Counted from the first letter of the stretch, positions 10,961 through 23,460 are shown. The stretch: DNA of 64,000 nt from Strobilurus pachycystidiatus (GCA_019915135.1 JAHLMK010000013.1:744001-808000); one strand, 5' to 3'. Numbers and translations: made by a program. The notes: generated by a model from the sequence alone, not told the origin.

Positions 10961-12687
10961 GAACTTGAAGAAGTCGAGCTCTCCTCAGCACTTCCATCCC
11001 TCGGGTCGACCCCTAGGACTGAGAATCAGGCTGCATAATACTCCGAGCCAACTTACACGGGTAGGAGCTATATAAGGGAACTCGTTGGTAGGGCGGTAGG
11101 AGGTTGTCGGAACGCGACTGGAGTAGCAAAGACCGCGACACTGTAACTCACACTGTACAGTGTAAGTGTAACCCGAGTCAAAACAAGATAGTGATCGGAA
11201 CTCACCGGAATATTTTCGAACTAACTTCATATCATACGACCATCATGGACGTCGACTGGAAGCACCCGCAAGTAGCCTTCAAAGCTGAAAATGTCGGACC
11301 TTGATCTGTCGCGTTGTCTTCTGGCAGCGCGATGGGTTGGGCAAACCTTCGGTTCCGAGTATATCTTTTCAGTCAGCGCTGAACAACATGCTTATTCTCT
11401 GCGAAGCGAATGTCAGTCCAATCGTTTTATAGTAATTTATACCTCTGAATGCACCCACGCGACATTGCTCCAGTCACACGATAAACGACAGAGTCATAGC
11501 CTGGGGTCGCCCATGCATACAATTATGGGTCTGATATCCAGACATTGGAGCGATGTCCCAGGCATGCCCTATAGCTACTTGTTGGACACTAATCCTCGAC
11601 CTACTTCACGCTCAATATGGAGGACCTTCAATCCGTCAACTTTCGCACAGCCAACCCGTGTACACTCACAACGGTCACGTCCAGGATTGATCATTCGTGT
11701 ATGGACGCCTCTACGCAGTCCAACAGGTCCTGACTACTCCCGCAAGAGTCAAAACACGCTTTTGTATACCCGATCATGTCGCTGCTGTTGAGATTGAAGG
11801 CATTAGAGGCTAGGGAGGCTGGTGACCTTGATCTTAGCATGTTCCGTGGGTATGGCCGAGCGATCGTTTCCTCGTGAATGCAAAGGATACCAGTCTCAGC
11901 CAGTTTTGAGACGCTACGAGGGGCAGGAGGATGTGCGAAGCGCGGACAAGGTGCGTTTGGCGTCTGAATCAATTCTTTGGCTGAGCAGGCTTGATCGAAA
12001 TAGTTTTGAGATGATACAGACCGCAGCCCCGTCAATTTTGCCTCCAGTCTGAATCCGCGGTGCGAAGGTTTGGATTATGGCAGCTGCGATGTAGGAGGAA
12101 GCTAATTGAAATGCAGCGAAAAGTCCGCTTTCACTTTGCTTGCCAGTGCGGCCCGGACGCCTGTTACGGATTCACTTTATCTCGCCATCTTCTGGATTTT
12201 GTACTTATAAAGCTTGAGTAGTTCTATTCTAGCTTCAGAAGTGTGGCCACACCTTCAGCGTGCCCATCTGCATGCATCATTGCAACGTTGTGAGGGACAA
12301 TACAGTACTGGGTGTTTCGAGTCAAATCAGCCCCCTTCTGATGCGCATGCATCACGATAGCACTGTGGATTGACATGTGACAATGGGTCAAACTTAGCTT
12401 GGACCCACGAGCACTTCATTGACGCGGCCCACTAGTTATGGCACTCGACTTGCCCATTTGTAGCAGTCAGAGTGCCCGATCTCCGCAGATAGAGTCCGAC
12501 AATTTAACCCAGCCTTCCACGTTGACATCTCGTCACAACAATATCTGAACTTCTGGAGCCTCATGTCAATTGCAGCCGCGTATGGCGTGGACAAAGGCAA
12601 CCACACCATAGACTTACATTCGCGACTTACCGTCACTTTAAATAGTGGTTCTGCTCGCCGTGTCAGTCCAGTCTCAAGCCACCCATC
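10961..12687. other. Intergenic stretch
   Basis: I see no gene with supportable exons here. Short open frames on both strands (for example 11691-12035 minus) lack splice sites, low-complexity signatures or motifs that would mark them as real. Confidence 0.35.
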
Positions 12688-13479
12688 ATGCTCTCCTTCA
12701 TAGAAATCTGCACCCACTTTGAGCCGGAGTACAGTATCCTCGACCGCGTTGCATTGTCCAGGGATATCTGTAACGGCAAAATTGAGATGGCCGACGTAGC
12801 CGGATACTACAACAATTTTTTCGAGCGAGTGAAGGCCATCCGCTTTCGCATGGGCGTGGTTATGTTAGTATCTAGTATCTCGGTCGAGTGAACAATACTC
12901 ACAACTTTCGCAAGTCTATGTGGTGGCACGCATTCCCACCTCATGCACGCTCTCCTGGAGGATTTGGTACAAGAGAGCGTTGAGGCGTACTGTCCAGCAT
13001 TGGCGTGCTTGATACGCCTTGTCCAGCATCACGCCAACATGCATGATGTCCGAGTCGAGATTCGCCCCTGGTCGACGCTGGCTGGCAACCTGACGTTCAT
13101 GCTCTCGCTAATTCACTGCGAAATCGCGTGGTTTTTATGGCCTCATGCCCGACTTGCGGACTTGAAGTAAGCCGCTTCTTGAATAGTGTTATTCATCTGA
13201 TTATACCATAGACCGCTCGACGACATACCATGCACGACCATTCCAAGGAATGGCACCCCCTTCTCTACCGTCGGGGATACTATCAGCCTGTTAGAGTTGT
13301 TGGGGATGCGACCGAGCACCTGGGATCAGGACAGAGAGCAGGCCCAGGTGCACATCAGAGAGAACGAGAGACGCGCTAGCACCAGTCAAGGACGGACCAA
13401 CGTGAGGAATGCCAGGCGGAGGATCGAGGCCAAGCGGAGGCTTGAGGCCAGACGGAGACTCGAGGCCGGACGAAGGTAG
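12688..13479 (+). CDS. Hypothetical protein with C-terminal Arg/Glu/Ala repeats
   Basis: Three exons, 12688-12863, 12915-13166 and 13212-13479, join in frame through introns of 51 bases (GTTAGT..CAAG) and 45 bases (GTAAGC..CATAG) into 231 residues. The N-terminal two thirds look globular and partly hydrophobic (RFRMGVVILCGGTHSHLM, LTFMLSLIHCEIAWFLW). The last 60 residues are strongly charged and end in a threefold tandem repeat of the type RR(I/L)EAxRR coded by 21-base units (13424-13478), which would form an alpha helix. The start is the first ATG after an in-frame stop. No domain recognised. Confidence 0.7.
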
Positions 13480-16148
13480 CATCAGAGGAGGCGCAATGGA
13501 AGGCAATACTACGCTGGCAACTGAGAAAACATTCTTATCGTAATCTAATTGTCGCTTGAGCCCCATATCTTCGTACCTAGCACTTCGCCGTTTATTATAA
13601 TTATACTCGCACGTACTGGTAAATCAATGAAACCTCACGTACTTCGAGTGTCTCTGACCTCCGTTGGCATTGTAGATTGATGTCGTGGCCACTCTGTGGT
13701 GAAAACGTCGCACCGCACAGAGACTCTGAAGGCTCGGACGAGTGCTCATTCAGTGATGATGATCGAAGGAAATGTAGCCGGCTCAAAGCTCGAAGAAGAG
13801 CTTCGATGCGGTTTAGATGATCTTGCATGGCCTGGACTCGATGCTCAGTGTGTATACAGCGAACGACTGTCTTCGCTACTAGAGCCCGGGGGTTTCCAGG
13901 CTAAGTAACTGCCTTGAAACTGGTGCCTCCTCAGAGTCAGTATGGGAAAGGGCCTGACTGGAGGACGTCGACGCCATTTTCTCGCTAGATCTAGAAAAAA
14001 ACTGCGAGACGCTGGTATTACGTCCAGTCGATTGAGTGTAATGACAAGTTTAACAGCTATACTGCAGACGCAAGAGGTGGAGAGGTCGAGCGCACCGGAC
14101 TAGTGTCTGAGGGAGGCCTAGAGCCTCCTTTGGAGCTAGGAGGCGTTACCGTTTCAAGGAAAGAGTCGCGGAAGGCACCTGGCAGAGCGGTCTGGAAAGC
14201 TGATAGTCTACCCAAGGACCGCCTGAGTTGAAGATTGAGGCCAAGGCTGAGGCTTATCAACAAATTGAGCCGAGGAGTGAGAAGAGGGCGCAGACACCAT
14301 GTTTGCGCTGGATGACATCTGGAGGTCAAAGCGGTTGAGGCGAGAAAGAGTTCAAATAAAGCCATCGAGCTTTGGAGCGTCGCAGGCGATGTCAGATGCG
14401 GGTTTTATCCCCAAGATCATGAGAAGCCAAATAGATGTAAGAATGCCTACTTGCATGGTGCCAGCCAGCCATAGCCACAAGATTGAACGTGATCGGCCGG
14501 CAATTCTGTACGCTTCCAAATTCAGGGCCCATCCATCCATTCATTATTGGTTGATCCGCGGTAGGTCGGGACTCCTCGGGACCCACCAGGGTCCATCTTC
14601 GGTAAATCCTTGCCTCCTACCGTCATGGACGACTAAAGCGTTACGCTGACCTTGCCTCGTCTCTACCATCCGTTCAATAGCGGCACTCACGCTAAGGATA
14701 CAAGTATCCGAATAAGGCCCCACATGCTTGGAAGCCGACGGGTGACCAAATGACCTTCATCTCGCTCGCCTTCAAGGGGGAAAGGATCCTCACCTCGCGT
14801 ATCAAATAATGGTGGCCATACAGTGCGTGACATATGCAGTCATCGTTCTCGAAACCTAACTTCAATTTAGAGCTTTATCGACTCCTCCACGATCCTTCGC
14901 AGTTCCTGACCCGGGCCCACTACTATCTTTTTGTCGCTGAACTTCTTCTCGGGACCAGTGCTCCGTTACTTCGCAGCTCTGCCTAGTCGCAATGTCCGTC
15001 CATTCGTGACCCATAGAAGTCTATCTATGTCTTTCTATCGCGATGCACTCAGATGCCAAAGGCTGGCGCGATACACCCGGCTATAACGCCTGTTTTCATC
15101 GCGCAGCGTTTTCATCCACCACAGAAGAAGTAGCCGAGGATTGGCAAGACAGAGTATCGCTAACTGGCGACAGTGATTGCGCTTGGCATTTCCCCTTGGT
15201 CGTCCTTGTCCATTGAAGCGTTTTATTGTGGCAATACATGGCACGCACATATGCCGGATTTATCTCTGGACGAATGTCGCTGACGACCAGGACCTAGGGT
15301 CTATGGGCATGGGTGTTGAACAGGGGTACGAAGGAGTAAAGTACGTGGAGCGGCGTCCGCAACTCTGTCGTCCGATTTTGAGGAGCTTCTGTCCACACCA
15401 CAGTTGAGTATAAGAATCACGTACATTAGCAAACAAAGAGGGCGTCACGAGGACCTTGAAAGCCATGTTCGGGGAAAAGTGCACTCAGAACAAGCGCTGG
15501 GTCTTCGAAGGACGAGCAAGTACGATGGTTTGCAAATATCAAGGTTCGTGTCTTTGTACGGTATCTTGCACTTTATATTCTAATTTTTGTTGCAAGATCC
15601 TTCTCGGCGTTCAACGGAAACGGCCCATCTAGTGCTGATGAAATCAAATGAGACGTTTGCCCAGGGTTTGAATGCATCTTTCCTCCATCGACATATGTTC
15701 CGTGGAGCGCCCCTTGCCACCTTCCCATCATCAGTATCAGTCATTAAGTCGTGCCGGCGAACCATCCACACCGCGTCTCCATTGTCAAGAGGCCTCGAGG
15801 CTATCTTATTCGCAAAAGGGTCCTCGAAAGATCGCGACGTCTCATTGAATGGAGTCTTCGTTAGGCTTGTCGAGGGTTCACCGTCGCAATTCATTGTCTC
15901 TTTTTACCCTAGCCTACAACAAGGCCCACGCCGAAACCTGCAGCCGAAATTGCTGTGACTGCGTCGCCGTCTGTGGAAGTCGCTGTCTCCCCGCCAAGTT
16001 CTCCTACAACGACGACACCGACTCTGCGGACAAAGACTGTCTGCAGACAAGGCGAGAGTGCTCAGCCATCAAGCAAAAGGCCTCAGGGCTATAGCTATAT
16101 CCGGACCATGAACACCATTTCATTCGACTCAGCCGTACTGTAGCTATA
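13480..16148. other. Stretch with weak gene signals only
   Basis: Two minus-strand signals deserve mention. At 13601-13870 an open frame reads HRVQAMQDHLNRIEALLRAL, a plausible last exon with a short coiled coil. At 14352-14540 a frame contains a hydrophobic run (ILWLWLAGTMQVGILTSIW) that could be a membrane segment of a small gene running left. I could not link either to flanking exons in frame. From 14.65 to 16.1 kb I see nothing that I can support. Confidence 0.3.
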
Positions 16149-17211
16149 TCAGGCCGTACCTACTCCAGATTCCTGCAGCTGGTAGTTGGGCATTGTCAAA
16201 GAGCTGACAAAGGTGGCCATAGCGGGCCGGAGAACTTCCTTCGCCCAAGTCTTGGTAGTCTCTGATAAGTTGTCGAAAGATCTTTCTTCGTCATTCGTGT
16301 TAACCATCCACCGCAAGGCCATGGCGTTTGCCACATCCTTCAACAAGGGAGACAGATCGGCCAATATCTTGGACTCTACCAATACAAGGGTCACCAGAAC
16401 GTCAGATCTGCTTGCTTTGGATGGATATATTCTGGGAAGAACTGGCTCGTATGCCTGTAGAAGGTGGTTCACCAGAGTCGTGCGGAACTCTTTGAGATGC
16501 GGCTGAAGGAGAGCTTCTGCCGTTTTCTGCAGCAGCTCTAAGCGTTCTGTCTCGGTGAACTCTCCTGAGTCTGCTTCTGTATCAGTCCATTGTACGAGTG
16601 GCAAACTGTGGCGCACCCTTCAGTCCCATCCATGAAAACGAATTTGCCCAGAATCCGGGAGATTTTCCTTCTAACGCATTGGTCAGCAAATGAGATCTTC
16701 AATGAGACACTAGCCTTACCACGCTCATACATGGCCAGCAACTCTTTCTTATGTCGACCAATCCATTTTTGGTCCGAAGCAGATGCCATCAAAGATAGTT
16801 TGAGTATCTTGGAGGCTTGCAGTTCACTGAGGTCAGATTCTGGCAAAACAATGTCAGGATTGCTGTCCGGAGGCTTGCAACTTCTCGTACCTCCGATTCC
16901 CGGCGGATGTATCTTTGTCGGCATCAGACTTTTCTTGAGGGATCCTGCGTTCGGAGCGATCAAAACCAGTACTCGAGGGGCTCCCAAGACACTTACGGGC
17001 CGCCCAGTTGATTCCATCGACCGAACGATCTGAAAGGAAGCCCGTGTTCAGAGGGATATAAGAAATAGTACCGGTACGCACGCCACATCTTCCTAGCAGT
17101 GTTCTGTGGAGGTTCAAGTGAGACCCCATTTCATGTGCTAACACATACCGTTTGGACGAAGACGCCGCCTATGAAGGCCATAATCACCATCAACGAGTAC
17201 CAAAGATGCAT
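16149..17211 (-). CDS. Single-pass membrane protein, hypothetical, six exons
   Basis: Read leftwards, exons 17149-17211, 17078-17092, 16997-17029, 16720-16933, 16617-16670 and 16149-16576 join in frame into about 268 residues. The first exon encodes an N-terminal hydrophobic segment (MHLWYSLMVIMAFIGGVFVQ) that would be a signal anchor. The rest is helical and polar (DLSELQASKILKLSLMASA; LLQKTAEALLQPHLKEF). Exon 2 is a microexon of 15 bases, and intron 5 (40 bases, GTGCGC..ACAG) has a weak donor; both joins keep the frame but are the least certain. No enzyme motif. The N-terminal-anchor layout resembles that of the gene at 33.7 kb. Confidence 0.55.
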
Positions 17212-17671
17212 GTTGACGGTTGAGGTTGAGAAGCGTCAGGGTTGTAGAGCCTCGTTGTCTTCGTGCGCCGCAGTGTGCATCAGAATCCAGATCTTACGAA
17301 GATATACTCTGACCCTGCTAGTACTCATCCCTGATCGTTCGTCATGTTGTTTATTGTGTCGTAGACTCGGAGTACACATCGTGTAAAGAGCCTCTTTCAT
17401 AGGTTTGATAGAGAGTACTGATGGAGGGAGTGGCTTCCGCCTTCATGGAATTGCTGTCTCAAAACGTCGGCCGAAAGACGAAGGCGATCACACTCAGTAC
17501 TCGCAAGCATACGTCTGGATATAGATAGAAGTAGACGGAACAATGTCATTGATGATGATACCAGCATTCCGGGCAACAATGACCATTCAGTGTGTGAGAT
17601 TAGGAAGTAGCGCATCGTGGATGATGGGTGCGAGTCGATTCGATGTAGAGTCTCATCAAAGCTAAAGGGTG
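17212..17671. other. Intergenic gap
   Basis: This 460-base gap lies between the 5' end of the gene at 16149-17211 and the 3' end of the gene at 17672-19041, both on the minus strand. It would hold the promoter of the former and the terminator of the latter. I see no further gene or repeat. Confidence 0.4.
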
Positions 17672-19041
17672 CTAATAAAACTTGAGACCTTGAGCTTCTG
17701 TAGTCAAAGGATGCAAGTACCTCATGTATTCCGGGTCAATCACAAACCATTCAGGCTTCGCCGTCACGGGCTGAATGTTCGTAGAAACCATGAAAGCTCC
17801 TTGGGCGGCCAGCCATTGACTGTCGTAGGCGTTTTCTGGCAAACGAGCGGCGGGCGGTCGTGCAGTGTAGTTCTCAGGAACCGCTTGACGAGCTATGCGA
17901 CGGCGGGGAGCATTTCCACTTTTGGCACCTTTCATACCAGACTGGCGCCTGGCGTGGCGGACGCGGTCCAAGCAGTAGTAGAATTCGCGTACTTGTGCCG
18001 AGCGCCAAGGAATGACACGTTTCAGATAGGCTCGGCCGTTATCTGGAGGAAGGGAGAGATCTTCCTCGTCGCTGCTATGGCAGTCCACGCCCAACGCTTC
18101 GAACTCGGCCAGGTGTTTATGCAAGGCGGAGACCTCGATGATCACTTTCTTGCGAGCTCTGTAAATCTAGGATGCCATCAGGATGAAACGTGTAGTGAGA
18201 CTCCTCAAGAGACCTTACCTCGTGACGACGAGTGAGTTTGGAATCCTTCGCCCGCTTATCGTTGACTGCTGCTTCGGGGTTGGCAGAGTTCAGTAATTTC
18301 TCCATTTTAACCCGACGCTCATGCAATGTTTCGAAACGTTTTCGGATGTAACGGATTAGGTGTTTGCGACGGACCCAGTCCGTTGAGGGGGTCCCCTCCT
18401 CCTCCATCATGTGAATTGCTAGCACTCGGGCGGCGCTTTTGTTCCAGGCTTCGGCGGGCTTTCCAGTCCACACGAAGCTGAGGTTGTCAAAGGTGCAACA
18501 ATCTGCGCAAGCCGTCCGGGTGTCGTCCCACAACTTCTCAAAGGTCAGTCGCTGTGCCAGTGTCGGCCCGTCCGTCCAGGTTCTTTCATCGTCGCCTATC
18601 TTTGATTTGATCAAGGTTCTGATCTTCTGCTACGATGCCGTGTTAGATTTAGAGTGGATGAGCCACACATTGGACTCACAAGCATTTCGAGATGCACAGG
18701 GTCTTTCGGTCCACCGCGTTCGCCCTTCATACGATGATCGGTGCGTCCGGCCGGCGTCTCAGGTGCGGCGGTCTCAGGTGGGGCGACTGGAGGGTTAGCG
18801 ATCGCGTCATGTATACCGACGGCAAGTCTCTCCATGTTGTTGCTCAGAATCGCAATCGCATTGCCCAGGAAGTTGGACTCGGGAGGCTGCATGTTTCATT
18901 CAGCCAGGTAATGAGAAGGAGTCGACGGAAGCAGACCTGACGATTCGTAGACAAGAAGAGCCGGCTCAGTCCCAGACTGCTAAGCCAACTTTGAGGCTCC
19001 TCTCCGGGAGCATGGTCCGTGTCCATTGGTGTACTAGGCAT
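17672..19041 (-). CDS. Conserved Agaricomycete-type hypothetical protein
   Basis: Exons 18937-19041, 18680-18886, 18219-18629 and 17672-18166 join in frame through three introns of 50-52 bases to give 405 residues. A later in-frame ATG at 18892 is an alternative start. Features are a central conserved-looking block (TFEKLWDDTRTACADCCTF, WTGKPAEAWNKSAARVLAIH), a basic helix (RKHLIRYIRKRFETLHERR), an acidic segment with SSDEED, and a C-terminal block ending in PEWFVIDPEYMRYLHP. I know this pattern as a repeated, uncharacterised family in mushroom-forming fungi but cannot name a domain. The pair of Cys (CADCC) is not enough for a zinc site. The acceptor for the last exon is the ATCCTAG site, since the nearer TTTACAG would break the frame. 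Confidence 0.72.
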
Positions 19042-20929
19042 AGCGGGTGCCGAAATGATGATTCAAGATGAAAGAAAGATCCAGGATACCCACTCAGCTT
19101 TATGAGGCCTACCCTGAAAGGTGCCGAACCCTGGTCAAGTCCGTGCATGATACGCCTCACCATAACCAGACCGTACCCCGGCGCTTCCGAGCCCTGCGCC
19201 CTGCTCTACGCAAGCCGTCTCCCAAAGTCCCTTTAAGCAGAAACTCAAAAATGCACACCACGCCGTGTACTAGCTAGCGCTGTGCAACCCGACGGATATC
19301 AAACCCCCCGAAGGATCCATTACATGTACAGTTCGAAGCTCTGTGCAGTCATAAAGAGGCATTCCGAGAGTGGAGGAGAGGCTCCGTGAATGTGAGCCGC
19401 AAACATCATCGGCGTCTGTGATGAAAAGATGAACGATGCGAGCGGCGGGTGAATGAGGGTCGGTGAGTTGTAAGTGTCATCGTGACAAAGAGAGTAGCGT
19501 GACGTAGAGACTAGCACATCAGGGATCAGGAAGGATCGTGCATCGGGAGAGCGCCTGGTGCCTGTCATTCCTCAAGGACAACCAAATTATTGACGAGTAA
19601 TGGTTCTGGTAGCATATTCGTAAGTGGGAGGAGGGATGACAGGGTTGGGCGATGTGGGGCGAGGACGGGACACGGACACTTGAGCACCGGGCAAGAGAAG
19701 ACTTGGGGGGGAGCGGTAGAACATGGCGACAAGGATCATACCTGTATATGTCATTCAACAATAACGCTTATTGACTGTGTCCGGAGCTGACCAGATAGTC
19801 AGCCAACGACAACGAGATACTTCGAAACATCGACGACAGAGAGATCGACGTTTAGATGAGCCTGATGGGCATTCAGGCAGACACTGGCAATTGGGAATGG
19901 GGCTAGCACCGTGCGTGTCTGACGTGCATCAAGCGACGTCCTTGGCCTCGACGTTGCCGATCGAGCCATTGGCATCAGAAAGCCCGGAGATGCGAGTGGA
20001 TAGCTTAGGAACGGCAGCGTGCTAGGTGATGAGATGGCCATGTCAGACGCGATCGGCTTTGCTTGAAACATTGTACAAATGGATGGAGAAGTTGGTGGGC
20101 GCTGCGAGAGATGTTATGGGTTGCGAAAGCAGAGAGCAGAGGTCGGACGCACGCTAGCCCGCCAAGATATCCTCGGCCTGAACCCATCGTCGTTGTCCCA
20201 AGGCTCACTCGCAAGACCAAGCCCAGAGGGAGTGTGTATGTATGGGATGTGCCGTGCTCTTCTCTTTTTTCTAGGCCGAGGTTTGCTTGTAACCTCTTCG
20301 GGCTGTAACGACCACTTCAGTTGACTCGAGTACCGCCAGGCAGGACGTTGAACGTACAGGACGACACAGTGGTTCGCCGCGTCAGTCAGCCGTCCCTTTC
20401 AGTAGGGCAGTTTGGTTCACGCGCTAAGCACCCGCCAGTGTTTGTGAGATTGGCCGTCATTCGCCTTCAGGTGATAGACGGGTCCAAGAGAGGTAGAGAC
20501 TCGGGTAAGTAAGTGCAGCTTGCAAATTGAAATCATGACGACTTGACTTGTTACTTACCGTTGACGTTGAGACTTGGCATCCTCAACGCCGCCTGGCTGC
20601 TCTTCGTGTCATATTGCTCTCGATGATTGAAACAAAGCTGTTATCTCTGACTCTAATATCCTTTTGGGCGCTTCTGGAACGGGGCCAGAGGCTATCGCTG
20701 TACCTCTCATCGACAGGCTATGGGCAGTCTATCTTTCCCCGCTCTGCAATTGAAAATTTGGACGCCACACTCGACGCGGTTCCGATGCGTTTGATATTAT
20801 CCACGACAGACGTTTCTCTCAGCTTGAACTTCCGCCCCGGTCGACCTGACTACGTCTGGGAGTGAGCTTAGTGAGTTAGAGCAGCTGAACAAGTTTTCTA
20901 TCCACTTCTGATAGAGCTGCAGAGCAGAT
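19042..20929. other. Stretch without a clear gene
   Basis: I find no complete gene here. A plus-strand open frame at 20548-20865 (SFWALLERGQRLSLYLSSTG, ...RPDYVWE) ends at a possible intron and might belong to a lost F-box or oxygenase exon, but no motif fixes it. Between 19.3 and 20.5 kb several frames are open by chance in a GC-rich stretch. Confidence 0.3.
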
Positions 20930-21673
20930 GGCGATGTACCCCGCAGATTACCGTCAACTGCGAACGTAGCAAGTCACTCCCCATTTTCTTCATACTCTCG
21001 GACCGGAGTCTCGGTCGCACGCGAGGTTGTGCTACAGTTAGGCAACGAGTGCACCAAGCACCGTCTTCATTGCCGGTGATGCTTGCCACACACATTCTCC
21101 TCGGATTGGTGCTACTATCCGGGCACTGCTCTGAGAACGTATGGCGGGTTCCTGGCGGGCATAGGCATACGTTTCGCCGAGTCGCAATTCGCAAACGCTC
21201 AACATCAGCCAGTGCCACAGCAAATGACTGCCGGTATGCGCGTACCACCACTCACTGTTCTTCGAAATTCTCGGATACGCTTCAAGATACTCGTCTTCAC
21301 AGGCGATTCATCAAGCCCTTGTATCTGGTGAAGGACTTTGCTGTGAACTTGGACGAAGGCTGAGTGCGTTGCATGGTTGATCTCAGCTCTATGATAATGC
21401 TTCATCTTACTCATGATCAAGTAGTTCGTACACGTGGTCCCCAAGAATCCCCGGTCGCCGCAAGGTGGACAAGCGTATGCGATGTCCGCCCTGGTTCGAC
21501 CAGATGGGTACGTTGAAATGCTGCGCTTTCGGATAGAGCCCAAGATTGACGCCTATTCTACTGCCTTTTATAATACGGATCTACAAACATTCATGGTGTG
21601 CGTAGAACGAAAGAACGCTGGATTCACTTTCGGCGCTGTCGACGACGATGAGGACCGGAGATCCCTGAACTAG
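20930..21673 (+). pseudogene. Fragment of a phenol 2-monooxygenase-type FAD hydroxylase
   Basis: In one plus frame near 21045-21085 the sequence reads STVFIAGDACHTHSP, the FAD/NAD-binding GD motif with the HTHSP extension typical of phenol 2-monooxygenases. Shifted by one frame, LAGIGIRFAESQFANAQHQP, MRVPPLTVLR and FKILVFTGDSSSP (21150-21320) match the C-terminal thioredoxin-like domain of the same family, and SALVRPDGYVEML (21487-21525) matches its C-terminal VRPDGYV motif. The N-terminal FAD domain and the helices that normally follow HTHSP are missing, and several frame changes occur. I read this as a decayed 3' fragment, convergent with the RAE1-like gene. Confidence 0.7.
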
Positions 21674-21744
21674 GGCGATCTCCGGAGAAAACAATTCATG
21701 ATATAGTGACTATTCATTCTGCGTCTCTTACGGCTTCTCTCTGT

Positions 21745-23203
21745 TCATGCTACTCGATTCCAAGTTCTTCCTTGAGCATCAGATACTTCGTCGGATCCGT
21801 TCTCTGATGACCAGTCTACCATCCACAAGCCACGAGGCGAAGAGGTCAAGCAACCTAAGGTGGTTCCATCCGAGTTGAAGGAGGATTGTGTCACACAGTC
21901 TGTTGCTGTCCGAGCTCCCACGTCGTATCCTGAAGGAAGTCAGTGATGGTTGGACATCAGCACAACAAAGTTTGACCATAGAGGTGAAGTCTCTTGTTTT
22001 TTTCCCATACGTCCAGATGTCCATTGCTACCTAAATGCTCTGATCGTGAATATAAGATATTGTAAGATAGGTTGCTCACTAACAAACAGTAACAATCATT
22101 GGGAGTTGTGGATGGGCAGCCATGGCGGTGACGTAGCTCTGGTCACCTTCCCTTGGGAAGATACTGGCACGAAACGTATAGTTACACTGAGCTCTGTGAT
22201 GGAATTAGATCAACCTTCAGGCGGGCAGAGGCGCCTACTCGTCTTTATTCGTTGGAGCCCCGTATCTGAGAAGACACTTTGCGTAAGCTTACAGCTGTCC
22301 AAAATGTAACCATGGAAGCCATTACCTGACAGCCACCCGCTGACCTTTTCCTATGGCGATACCCGGATATTGAGACGGAAAGCAGACCATTGTCTCTACC
22401 TGATTGGATGAGACAAATGGCGATGGCATGGTCTTCAATTGGATGAGTGCCGCACACAGAGCATGTACATATATATATATATATATCCACTCACAATTGC
22501 GGGACTACAGGGCGCTTCCAGATTGTAAAGGTGGATTTGCGACGTACTGACGGCTAACATAGGGTAAGCGAGGTCGATGCTTCGTACGGAACCTCCCGGA
22601 ACAGTAACAGTCATCATGTTGCGAGACGAACGGAGGTCCCAGAACTATATAGACTGGATGAGATGTTGCTCCGCAGAGTATTAGTAGGCTCACCTTGAGG
22701 ATTCCAGACGGGCTAGTCGTGAGAACGGCGGTAAAGTTGTGACATTGAACGAAATCTATTTTCACGGCGTCTGCAACATCAGAGTCTCCAAATCTGACAT
22801 TCGTCCCATTTGTAAGGTCGTAGCCGTATCCGCCTGAGGGTCCGGTGAAGAAAACGCAAGTGCCACTCTGTTGTATCAAAAGATCAAAAGGTTAGACGAC
22901 GCCAGCCGAAATGGGGTCCCCCACCTGGCTCCAGCAGAGAGTGCGGGCTTGAGTGTCTGGTTGAGAGAACTTGGGGAGCCACTCTGCATCTCCGGGATCT
23001 GAACCTTGCGAATTACGCGCGAGGATTTTGAGCTAATTGTAAGAGATCAACTCTCGGCCGAGTCAGACATGGCATGAGAAACTGACTCCCAATGGTTCTC
23101 CATTTGGCAGCCCATAGGCGACCGCTGAGAGATGGGGATCTCGAGGAGAAAACGCGAATGAAGTGGCGAATGTATCGACATCCATACGTTGGAGCGCTGC
23201 CAT
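21745..23203 (-). CDS. RAE1/Gle2-like WD40 mRNA-export protein, divergent
   Basis: Eight exons join in frame into 334 residues: 23087-23203, 22925-23032, 22694-22867, 22495-22644, 22326-22432, 22084-22193, 21977-22030 and 21745-21929. Introns are mostly 47-62 bases; intron 5 is 132. The order and spacing of blade motifs follow RAE1/Gle2: TLCWSQSGTCVFFTG, GILKFWDLRSS, RSIDLAYPMLAVSTSQIHLY, the between-blade strand SNQVETMVCFPSQYPGIAIG with KGQRVAV, SYVTAMAAHPQ, GHLDVWEKNKRLHLYG and SFNSDGTTLGCLTSSP. RAE1 family members are of similar size (about 340-370 residues) and act at the nuclear pore with Nup98. Many usually invariant residues differ, so this is probably a diverged paralogue. Converges on the oxygenase fragment. 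Confidence 0.78.
22469..22486. repeat. (AT)9 microsatellite in intron 4 of the RAE1-like gene
   Basis: Nine uninterrupted AT dinucleotides lie just after the donor site of the 62-base intron 22433-22494. They make up almost a third of the intron and should be length-variable. Confidence 0.9.
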
Positions 23204-23460
23204 GATGATAGGACGGCAGCGACGAGATGAGAGTACATCAGGATGTCATACACAAGAAAGTCATTTTATAGTGAGTCAATTGCCTGAGAGGCGAAAGAGA
23301 TGAATGAGCCATTGAGATTTGATCATGATGGAAGTTGGAAAGATGGTCGAAGTGTAATGATCGACACAACAAAGGTGCAAATATTCGCTGCGTGACGCGA
23401 ACACCTGATTGGGTATCTCCTCGCTCGCGGTGTTTGGTCCTCATTGTCTGCGTGTAGCGA

